DNA of 64,000 nt from a bacterium C-53 (lineage in GTDB: Bacteria > Bacillota > Clostridia > Lachnospirales > Lachnospiraceae): contig RAZD01000001.1 of assembly GCA_003612525.1 (NCBI GenBank), positions 62,001 through 126,000 on the forward strand, given 5' to 3'. The notes beneath the pieces are model-generated. The model saw only the letters and a program-made list of their open reading frames with translations. It did not search any database and was not told where the DNA came from. Position numbers and translations under genes: made by a program. Position 1 is the first letter of the stretch, and each line of letters begins with the position of its first letter. This document shows, piece by piece, positions 16,850 through 24,346 of this stretch.

Positions 16850-16902
16850 ACGACATGTGTCGTCTTTTTTGTGTTATAATTACTATTCTCTGTTTTTAAC
16901 AA
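16850..16902 (-). promoter_or_regulatory. Promoter and palindromic operator of the crp-deoD-deoB operon
   Basis: On the minus strand TTGTTA (16897-16902) and TATAAC (16873-16878) are 18 nt apart. Downstream of them lies a perfect 14-bp palindrome ACGACATGTGTCGT (16850-16863), the size and symmetry expected of a Crp/Fnr-type site, positioned at about +10 to +25 where binding would repress. Confidence 0.55.
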
Positions 16903-16987
16903 TATTTTAACATGTTTTTTATGAATGTTGCATAATTTTAAAGTTGAATTTTCCCTCAAAACAACCGTCTGACAAAAAAGAACACCT

Positions 16988-18338
16988 TCACGTCTGTGTC
17001 AATGAATCAAATACCCCCTTCAGATTCAGCCTTCCAAATCCTTCCTGTTTGTTTGGATATGTGATTCCCGGTTCGCGCACAGCTCCGCGTTTAAAGTAAT
17101 TTTTCACATCATCCGAATTTACAATCGGCTCATTTCCTTTGACGACGGCCCATTCCAGAAAGTCCGCGGCAGCGCCTGCCGTAATTGCCGCTGCCACACT
17201 CGTTCCGGTGTACATCCCGACATTTGTGGAAACATTCACAGCCGGAGCCGCAAAGTCCGGTTTTTCACTTCCATTGCGCGTGAATCCCCGGCTGCTGTCG
17301 GTATAACTGCCGCCGGTAATCTCATTGTATCCTGTAACCGTAATCGGCCCAAACGCATTTGACGGTTCCGTCAGCGTCACATCGGGAGAAGAGCGCAGAA
17401 AATACGTCTCATCACTGATAAATCCGGTCAGCGGGAGCCACATATGATAGCTTCCACGGTTTGTGGCGGAACCATAGACACCGATCGACCATATCCCCGG
17501 ACTCGGATTCTGAAACCGCATGGATATCAGTTCTCCCCCTGACTCTCTTTCAACAATCCGATAGTCAACCAGAACGACCGTCTCATCGTAAATAAACCGG
17601 AACTCATGGCTTCCCCCTATTCTGGATGTGATTCTTGGCACGCTTTCACCGTAAGGAGAACGGATTGATATGGAAAAGATATCCGGGGAGGATGCCCAGA
17701 GTTCCAGAAAAAATCCGGACTCATTCTCTCCCACCTTTATCTCGGCCTCACTGTATTCACCGCTTCCTTCAAAATGATGTCTTGCGTTCCCTTCATTGCC
17801 TCCTGCCGTCACAGCACATCTCCGATCGTTAAGTGCAACCACATCAAGAAACTGGGCCAGCGAAGATCGTCCATTGTGATCTCCCTGATTCGTACCGACG
17901 CTCAGACAGATTACAAGCGGCATATTATATTGCTGCGCCAGTGCATTCAAATACTGTACCCCAGTCATAATATCCGTCTCAGCAATCGCAAAGGCATCCT
18001 GGTTCACCGCATAAAACTCCTTCAGATAAGGCTTCGCCTCCTTGCATTTCACTACCGCTATGACACACTCCGGCGACGCTCCGCAGAATTGCTCTCCTTC
18101 CTGAAAACTTCCCGCCGCTATCTGTGCAAGCGCCGTGCCGTGCCCGTCTGTGTCCCTGGAAGGTACGATATCATATGGATTTTCTGAATTCAGCGCCTGA
18201 TTAATCATTCCCATATTATATTCACTTCCATAAATCAAATTCTTCGGTGCATTTCCTGTCTGAATCGTCTGATCCCATATCCCAAGAATACGGGTTGAAC
18301 CGTCCGGATAGCAAAACGCCGGATTCCTGTAATCTATT
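16988..18338 (-). CDS. Csp-like subtilisin-family (S8) protease, C-terminal part of an interrupted gene
   Basis: This segment encodes 449 residues continuing from codon 111 of the split gene; read alone it has a possible TTG start at 18238 (416 aa) but no ribosome site worth naming. It carries the catalytic His (DTDGHGTA, H176 in the rejoined protein), oxyanion Asn (AGGNEG, N291) and Ser (TGTSVAAA, S490), plus the ~150-residue insert between Asn and Ser typical of clostridial Csp germination proteases. The catalytic Asp is missing here and lies 8 kb away at 26559-26561. Sequence is undamaged: no stops or frameshifts. The first intact codons (GIDYRNPAF) continue exactly the Asp-motif region. 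Rejoined length is 559 aa, close to CspB-type proteins. Confidence 0.9.
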
Positions 18339-18366
18339 CCCTCTTGTGTTAAATAAATGCACGTAA
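18315..18366. other. Element end / attachment half-site at the 3' fragment junction
   Basis: The junction is the GGG at 18339-18341 (minus strand reading). Bases below 18339 continue the protease frame; bases above belong to the element and include the arm TAACACA (18345-18351), which pairs with TGTGTTA at the other end. The recombinase 3 stop lies only 30 nt away, the usual position of attP relative to a large serine recombinase gene. Confidence 0.75.
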
Positions 18367-18370
18367 TCTT

Positions 18371-19906
18371 CTACGTTTTCCACCGAATGTCTATATGGTC
18401 TTCGTTATATACGATGATCTCATTTACATATCTTTCTATCAGTTGCAGGTCTTCTCTCATTTCAGGACTCCCCTCCCTGACCATCCGGACTCTTTCATCT
18501 GTCTCACCAATCTGCATTTTTAACCTGCCGATCACTTCCTCTTTCCGCTCCAATTCCGCCCGCAAAGAACAAAATTCTGACTGCTTTCCCTGTGCATACA
18601 GCAGGTAGCTCTCATAATGCTCCCTCTTTAATCTTCCGTATTCTCTCTTCGCACGCTCTAACCTCCGATGAAGTTCGAAACGCTCCCTGTTCAGAGCATC
18701 CTCTGAAACACACACAGCTTCCACTGCCAAATCCTGCTCTTTCAGAAATTCTTTCATACGAAATCGTACCGTTCGCTCCAAAAACACAGCGTCCACCCTT
18801 CGGATACAGTCTTCCTGCCCGGTTACATAACGGTTGCAACAGGTAAAATAAGGATTACATCCCTCTTTCAGTTGTAAATTCCGCCTGCAGCATCCGCACA
18901 CTGCCTTTCCGGTCAGAGAATGTTTCTGATTGCCGTCTTGACTTCTCCTCCTCATCCCGCTCCTCTTCTGCACCTCCTGAAATTCCTCCCTCGAAACAAT
19001 CGGAGCATGGTGGTCACGAATCGTTTTCCATTCCTTCCTCGCCCTTTGGACACTGCGTCCTCCCGCCAGTTCTTTCTCTGTCTTTCCATATAAAACATCC
19101 CCGGCATAGACTGGATTCTTCAGAATGCTGCATATCGCGCTGCCGCTCCAGTAAAACCTGCCGCCTTTCGGTTTTCTGCTGACTCCTCCCTTCCTGATCT
19201 TAAATTCAATCGGTGTGGGAACATTCTCCGTGTTTAATTTCCTGGCTATCTGGATCGAAGTCATTCCCTGAAGCGCAAAAACAAAAATCCGCCGGATTAC
19301 TTCCGCCTCTTCCTCACAAACCACCAGCATATGACGATCATCCGGAGATTTTTCATAACCAAAAGGCGCGCTGCTGCTGACATATTGCCCGCTTTGTTTT
19401 CTTGCCTGCAACGACGCCTTCACTTTTCGGGACAAATCCCTGCTGTATAAATCATAAATCAGATTTTTAAAATGAATGTCAATGTCCGCACACTTTCCCC
19501 GGTACCTGTCGCTGTCATAGCAATCATTCACGGAAATAAAGCGAATTCCCAACAGCGGGAATATCTGCTCCAGATAAGAACCCGTTTCCACATAATCACG
19601 ACCAAACCGTGAAAAGTCTTTTACAATCACACAGTCGATCTTTCGGTTCTTCGCATCCAAAAGCAGCTTCTGAATTCCCGGACGATGAAAATCCATTCCC
19701 GAAAAACCATCGTCCTGATATTCAAAAAGCTCATAAGACTGGAAATGAGACCGGATATATCCTTGAATCAGCGCACGCTGCATCGAAATGCTTCCGCTCT
19801 CAGACTGCTCTGTTTCCTCCTGTGGCATCTCACCATCCGCCTTTGAAAGGCGCATATAGGCGGCAATACGAATTTTGCATTCTCCATTCTTCCTATTCAG
19901 ACTCAT
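18371..19906 (-). CDS. Large serine recombinase 3
   Basis: A 511-aa site-specific recombinase. The resolvase-like catalytic domain (~10-155) has the nucleophile in YMRLSKADG (S21) and the arginine motif DFSRFGRD; a recombinase domain follows (~180-290), then a zinc ribbon with CGCC and CC plus a later Cys (~335-375), and a long coiled coil (~400-475) used by such enzymes to control synapsis. The ATG at 19906 is preceded by AGAAGGAGG and overlaps the stop of recombinase 2 by 14 nt. It ends 30 nt from the element boundary. Its TAG stop is followed in the same frame, without another stop, by the protease fragment. Confidence 0.94.
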   Translation of the reverse strand: MSLNRKNGECKIRIAAYMRLSKADGEMPQEETEQSESGSISMQRALIQGYIRSHFQSYELFEYQDDGFSGMDFHRPGIQKLLLDAKNRKIDCVIVKDFSRFGRDYVETGSYLEQIFPLLGIRFISVNDCYDSDRYRGKCADIDIHFKNLIYDLYSRDLSRKVKASLQARKQSGQYVSSSAPFGYEKSPDDRHMLVVCEEEAEVIRRIFVFALQGMTSIQIARKLNTENVPTPIEFKIRKGGVSRKPKGGRFYWSGSAICSILKNPVYAGDVLYGKTEKELAGGRSVQRARKEWKTIRDHHAPIVSREEFQEVQKRSGMRRRSQDGNQKHSLTGKAVCGCCRRNLQLKEGCNPYFTCCNRYVTGQEDCIRRVDAVFLERTVRFRMKEFLKEQDLAVEAVCVSEDALNRERFELHRRLERAKREYGRLKREHYESYLLYAQGKQSEFCSLRAELERKEEVIGRLKMQIGETDERVRMVREGSPEMREDLQLIERYVNEIIVYNEDHIDIRWKT

Positions 19907-21176
19907 TGCCTCCTTCTGCCCGCTGAGCGTTCAGACGCATTCGCAGCCTGACCTCTTTTTCTCTGATTCCCTGAAGCAGTTTCTCCGACTCTTTTTTGCG
20001 GCCCCGGAATTCTTCCAGAGAAAGGAGGCCTGTATGGTATCTTACATACATTGCGCTCTCCCGTTTTTTCTCATTCCTGTACCGCCTCTCACACTGATCT
20101 AATTCCCTCCGAAGATGTTGTTCTGCATCGTGTGTTGGACAGCCTGATTCTATGCAAAACCACTGGTCACTGCACGGGGATTGCTCTGTATAATCCTTTT
20201 CATGACGGCGCCTTCCGGATGACTGTCCAAGCAGTGAGACTGCCTGTAAGAACACAGACTCACTCACAATCGGCTTATGTGCATTGTACCGTATCATCCT
20301 GTCGCTGTCATCCGCCCCATGCCGGTTCCTGTTTTTATACAGCTTCCCACAGGACGACCCATGCGCCAGACACCCTGTATACACAGGATTCATAAGCATC
20401 CGTTTAAGCGTCCCGCTGCTCCATCGCGTAAGCGGCTCCCCCTGCTGACAGTACGCATGCCCGGTCTCTCTGTAATCACACGGACGATGAACGCCTCTTT
20501 CATACAATGCCTCCACAATCTGTCTCCTGCTGCTGCCTGCCACAAAGCTTTCATAAATTTCTCTCACAATATCCGCTGTCTCCGGGCAGATAAAAAGACA
20601 TCTTTTCCCGTCCGTCCAATCCGCAAAGTACCCATACGGCGCAAATCCCCCCGTATAGCCGCCCTGTTCCTGACTACACCGTTTGCTCGAGCCAACTTTT
20701 CTGGCAATATCCCTTGCATACATCTCGTTCACGAGATTTGTCAGGCCGATTGCCATCTCATCCATGTCTGATGCCTGTTCAAGCGTATCAAACCCATCCG
20801 TAACCGCAACAAAGCGTACACCCATCAATGGAAAAACATTCTGAATATACTTTCCCGCCTCAATATGATTTCGTCCGAAACGCGATAAATCTTTTACAAT
20901 CACACAGTTAATCCTTTTTTTGCACACGTCCTGCATCAGACGTTCAAATCCCTCCCGTTTAAAATTTGTCCCTGTACTTCCAATATCCACATAACATCCA
21001 AAAAGCTGCATTTCCGGATGTTCCTTTATATACTGCTTTGCAATCGCAATCTGTGTGTCGACGGACTCATTTTTGCGCTCACCGCCATTCACGGAAAGCC
21101 GTGCGTAAATGCCGACGCGAAAGCATCCGGCATCCGATATCCGCTCTTTCTTTTCCCTCCTTGAAACACGTGCCAC
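19893..21176 (-). CDS. Large serine recombinase 2 (short, zinc ribbon apparently missing)
   Basis: A 427-aa recombinase with an intact catalytic domain: nucleophile in YARLSVNGG (S28), DLSRFGRN, and the recombinase domain with APYGYFADW. After residue ~330, where recombinases 1 and 3 have a CxxC zinc ribbon of ~45 residues, it goes almost directly into a coiled coil; only CSDQWFC and SGCP remain. It may be an accessory partner rather than an independent recombinase. The start is GTG at 21176, with GGAGGTGA lying in the end of recombinase 1; it begins 2 nt after that stop. Confidence 0.92.
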   Translation of the reverse strand: MARVSRREKKERISDAGCFRVGIYARLSVNGGERKNESVDTQIAIAKQYIKEHPEMQLFGCYVDIGSTGTNFKREGFERLMQDVCKKRINCVIVKDLSRFGRNHIEAGKYIQNVFPLMGVRFVAVTDGFDTLEQASDMDEMAIGLTNLVNEMYARDIARKVGSSKRCSQEQGGYTGGFAPYGYFADWTDGKRCLFICPETADIVREIYESFVAGSSRRQIVEALYERGVHRPCDYRETGHAYCQQGEPLTRWSSGTLKRMLMNPVYTGCLAHGSSCGKLYKNRNRHGADDSDRMIRYNAHKPIVSESVFLQAVSLLGQSSGRRRHEKDYTEQSPCSDQWFCIESGCPTHDAEQHLRRELDQCERRYRNEKKRESAMYVRYHTGLLSLEEFRGRKKESEKLLQGIREKEVRLRMRLNAQRAEGGNESE

Positions 21177-21178
21177 AA

Positions 21179-22810
21179 TTATGTCACCTCCCGGGCAGCG
21201 GAATCCTTCCTTATGGTATCCGCAAACATATCCTTAAACCTCAGTTTCACAAACACCCTTTTGTCCTCAAATACGTGTATGCGGTCGACAAACGCTGTCA
21301 GAACATCCCTGTCTATCTCCGTAATCTCCGGCAAAGTCTTCATTTTTTCAAGTTTCTTCTCCGCCTGAGTTCTTGCCTGAAACAACTTCCGAACCATTTC
21401 CTCCTGCCGCCTGACAGCCTCCTCCGTCTCATGATAGCGCACTTCATAGATTCTGTGGAAATCTCTGAAATCCTCCTCCGTGATAATCCCCTTCTTCAGA
21501 TCTTCACACAGGCCGCTGCCTAAAGATCTGTATAATTCCCGCTCTCTGTACAGCCGCTTCAGTTCCCTGACAAAGACCGCCACCTCCCCGTCAGATACCT
21601 CCATCTTCTCTATCCGCACACGGACATTCTCGTGATCGAGAAATAAAAATGATTGCAGCCGAAGACCTGTCAGAAGAACATATTTTAGCTCTTCCTCCAG
21701 AATACTGTGCCTGCTGCATCCTGCTCCCCTGTTTTTGGATGCGCAGATAAAATAAACTTTTTCCGTCCCCTTATATCGGCTGACCCTGCGTATCATCGGT
21801 TCACCGCAATCTCCACAGTACAGAAATCCGGTAAACATATGGCAGCTGTTTTCCCCCTTCGATGCTCTGCCGTCTGATTTCAAAAGCCTCTGAACCAGCT
21901 CAAAATCCTCCGCTGAAACTACCGCCTCGTGGGTATCTGCAACCCGTACCCACCGGGCCTCAGGCTTCTCCGATAATCGCTTCACTTTATAGCTCACCCT
22001 CTCACGCTTCCCCTGAACCATGATACCCAAATACATTTCATTGGTCAGAATACGCTTTACCGCCACCGCCGACCACTTTGCCGCCACATGGATGGCGAAT
22101 CCCGTAGAGAAATTTTCTCCCTGAGACTTCTTGTATTCCATCGGTGAAAGAATCCCAAGCCCGTTCAGCTTTTCGGCAATGGCAAGATTTGTGAAACCTG
22201 CAATTTTCCACGCAAATATTTTCTTTACAACAGTGGCTGCATACGCATCCACAATCAAACGATTCCTGTTCTTTGGGTCCTTACGGTACCCGTAAACCGC
22301 AAAAGCGCCGATAAACTCTCCCTTCTCCCACTTTATCCGCTGATGGCTGCGGACTTTTTTCGATATATCACTGCAATAAGCGTCATTGATGAAATTCTTT
22401 AGCGGTATCAGAAAATATGTTGCATGAAAATCCGCCGTCAGGGAATCGAAATTGTCATTCAGTGCAATAAACCGCACGGAAAAAGCCGGGAAAGTCTTTT
22501 GAATCAACTTCCCGGCTTCAATATAATCACGTCCCAGTCTTGACAAATCTTTTACAATCACACAGTTAACGCGCCCGTTCTCCACATCTTCCATCATTCT
22601 TTGAAAAGAGGGCCTGTCAAAATCCGTACCCGACCACCCATCATCAACATAATAATCATAGATTGCCATATTATCCTGTTTTATAAGAAAAGAGCGTATC
22701 AATTCTCTCTGAGAACGGATACTGTTGCTTTCCGCACCGCCCCCATCAAAAATATCGTCCCGGCTCAGCCGAAGATAAGCTGCCACGTTATAAAAATCTT
22801 TCGCTTTCAT
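21179..22810 (-). CDS. Large serine recombinase 1
   Basis: A 543-aa recombinase, first of three in the operon. The catalytic domain has YLRLSRDD (nucleophile S16 from the chosen start) and DLSRLGRD; the recombinase domain includes VYGYRKDPKNRNRL; the zinc ribbon reads FLYCGDCGEPM with two further cysteines in ICASKNRGAGC; a coiled coil follows (~400-490). The ATG at 22810 has AGAGGA upstream, better than the in-frame ATG at 22831. Close relatives in this class act as integrases of ICEs and of sigK skin elements. Confidence 0.94.
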   Translation of the reverse strand: MKAKDFYNVAAYLRLSRDDIFDGGGAESNSIRSQRELIRSFLIKQDNMAIYDYYVDDGWSGTDFDRPSFQRMMEDVENGRVNCVIVKDLSRLGRDYIEAGKLIQKTFPAFSVRFIALNDNFDSLTADFHATYFLIPLKNFINDAYCSDISKKVRSHQRIKWEKGEFIGAFAVYGYRKDPKNRNRLIVDAYAATVVKKIFAWKIAGFTNLAIAEKLNGLGILSPMEYKKSQGENFSTGFAIHVAAKWSAVAVKRILTNEMYLGIMVQGKRERVSYKVKRLSEKPEARWVRVADTHEAVVSAEDFELVQRLLKSDGRASKGENSCHMFTGFLYCGDCGEPMIRRVSRYKGTEKVYFICASKNRGAGCSRHSILEEELKYVLLTGLRLQSFLFLDHENVRVRIEKMEVSDGEVAVFVRELKRLYRERELYRSLGSGLCEDLKKGIITEEDFRDFHRIYEVRYHETEEAVRRQEEMVRKLFQARTQAEKKLEKMKTLPEITEIDRDVLTAFVDRIHVFEDKRVFVKLRFKDMFADTIRKDSAAREVT

Positions 22811-22879
22811 CCGTTCCTCTCCCTCAATCATAAATACTGACAGTACGAATTGTCTGCTTTTCGTTTTCTATACGTTTGT

Positions 22880-23146
22880 TTATATATTTATCCTGGCATG
22901 TTTTCGGGCAAGCAGAACCATGCGGTCACCCAGCGTATCTTCCACCCCCTCCATATACCCCGTCTGCAATATGTATTTCCCTGCATTCAGTGCGTATGGA
23001 TTCCCCGTCCCCTTTAAATAAGATTCGAGACGCTGCTGTAAATGACCGGACAAGTCCGCCTCAACCTCAGCCGCGTCTGATAAATTCTCCCGCCTCAGGC
23101 GCATAATCGGGATACTGCGAAGCTCATTCAGCCTTTCTATCGTCAT
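22880..23146 (-). CDS. 88-aa hypothetical protein of the element
   Basis: A small, charged, mainly helical protein beginning MTIERLNELRSIP and ending ARKHARINI, with no membrane segment. An AAGGAAT ribosome site lies upstream. I do not recognise the family. It is 69 nt upstream of recombinase 1 on the same strand and within the element, so it could be a recombination directionality factor or a small regulator; this is inference from size and position only. Confidence 0.65.
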   Translation of the reverse strand: MTIERLNELRSIPIMRLRRENLSDAAEVEADLSGHLQQRLESYLKGTGNPYALNAGKYILQTGYMEGVEDTLGDRMVLLARKHARINI

Positions 23147-23223
23147 AAATATGCCATTCCTTTTTTCTTATCCTATTCAAAACAGCGCATGTCTTATGCC
23201 TTCCCGATTTATAGCGTATGGAC

Positions 23224-24318
23224 TTAGTCATCACAGTATTTTTTTACAATCTCCGCAAATTTTCCTTTCATTTCTGTAAACGCTTTTAATAATTTGGAGG
23301 AAAATACACCACTCTGACCGTTTATAATCATCTGATAAGCCTTATCTGTCCCATAAGCTGCCTTATAGACACGCTTTGAGGTAAGCGCATCGTATACATC
23401 CACCAGCGAAACAATCTGAGCCGCAATGCTGATCTCTTCACCCTTCAGGCCATCCGGATATCCGTTTCCGTCATATTTTTCATGATGATGCCTCGCAATG
23501 TCATAGGCATACTCATAAAACAATTCATTATTCAAACGAATTACTTTTTCTATGATTTCAGCGCCTTTCGTAGTATGTGATTTGATAACTTCATACTCGT
23601 CCTCCGTTAACTTACCGGCTTTTAAAATAATATGATCCGGAATTACAATTTTACCGATATCATGCAGAGAGGAAGACCATCCGATAATTTCCAGTTTCTC
23701 CGGCGTAAGCTCATATTCCGGATACAGGTTCATCACGCATGTCCCAAGACAAATGGACAACTCGCGAATTCTCTTGATATGCTGCTCTGATTCCAGATTT
23801 CTGAACTCCACAATATTGCTCAGGGAATCAATCAGAACTTCATTCATATGTTTCTGCTTCTCTGCCATAAATTTCAACATCGTATTCTGCTTTTTAAGCT
23901 TTTCCGTCTGTTTTTTGACAGTAATCTCAAGCTGCATCTTATATTGAAATACCTCAACGACGTTATCTACGAGCTGTCTCACAATTTCTGTGTGGAACGG
24001 TTTTTTAATATAGCTTACAATACCGCACTCATACCCTTTTTTTTCATATACAGCCGCCTTGTCGCTCGTAATCATAATAAAGGGAATCCTGCTCAGAAAT
24101 CCCTTTTCACTCAGGCGCCTCAATACCCGGAAATCGTCCTTCGCCGGTATTAAAAGATTTACCAGAACAACCGCAAGGGAAGCGCCCTGATTTCTTAAGA
24201 TGTTTAAGCCCTCTTTTTCATCCGGCACATCCAGGACTTTATATTTATCACGAAATATTTCAGCCAGCTGCGCCCGGCTGGAATCATCAAATTCAAGAAT
24301 CAAAATCGTATCACGCAT
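23224..24318 (-). CDS. Receiver-like + HD-GYP domain protein (putative c-di-GMP phosphodiesterase)
   Basis: A 364-aa cytoplasmic protein. Residues 1-115 form a receiver fold with the acidic pair D11/D12, T84 and a lysine in YIKKPF, but the phospho-acceptor Asp is replaced by Asn (VLVNLLIP, N54), so normal phosphorylation is unlikely. A coiled coil follows (~120-165), then an HD-GYP domain: HDIGK, then RHHHEKYDGNGYPDGLKGEEI and LVDVYDAL, with the catalytic HD and the GYP motif intact. HD-GYP proteins hydrolyse cyclic di-GMP. The chosen ATG is 24318; a TTG at 24345, 2 nt from the end of the upstream gene, is an alternative. It is coupled to the FapA-like gene inside the element. Confidence 0.85.
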   Translation of the reverse strand: MRDTILILEFDDSSRAQLAEIFRDKYKVLDVPDEKEGLNILRNQGASLAVVLVNLLIPAKDDFRVLRRLSEKGFLSRIPFIMITSDKAAVYEKKGYECGIVSYIKKPFHTEIVRQLVDNVVEVFQYKMQLEITVKKQTEKLKKQNTMLKFMAEKQKHMNEVLIDSLSNIVEFRNLESEQHIKRIRELSICLGTCVMNLYPEYELTPEKLEIIGWSSSLHDIGKIVIPDHIILKAGKLTEDEYEVIKSHTTKGAEIIEKVIRLNNELFYEYAYDIARHHHEKYDGNGYPDGLKGEEISIAAQIVSLVDVYDALTSKRVYKAAYGTDKAYQMIINGQSGVFSSKLLKAFTEMKGKFAEIVKKYCDD

Positions 24319-24346
24319 AGTTTTCTGTCCATATTCCTTTTTCAAT

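Noticed and set aside
16988-18238. C-terminal protease frame considered as a complete 416-aa gene starting at TTG 18238
   Set aside because: It lacks the catalytic Asp region, has no ribosome site, and the frame continues upstream in register with the missing N-terminal half at 26.5 kb.
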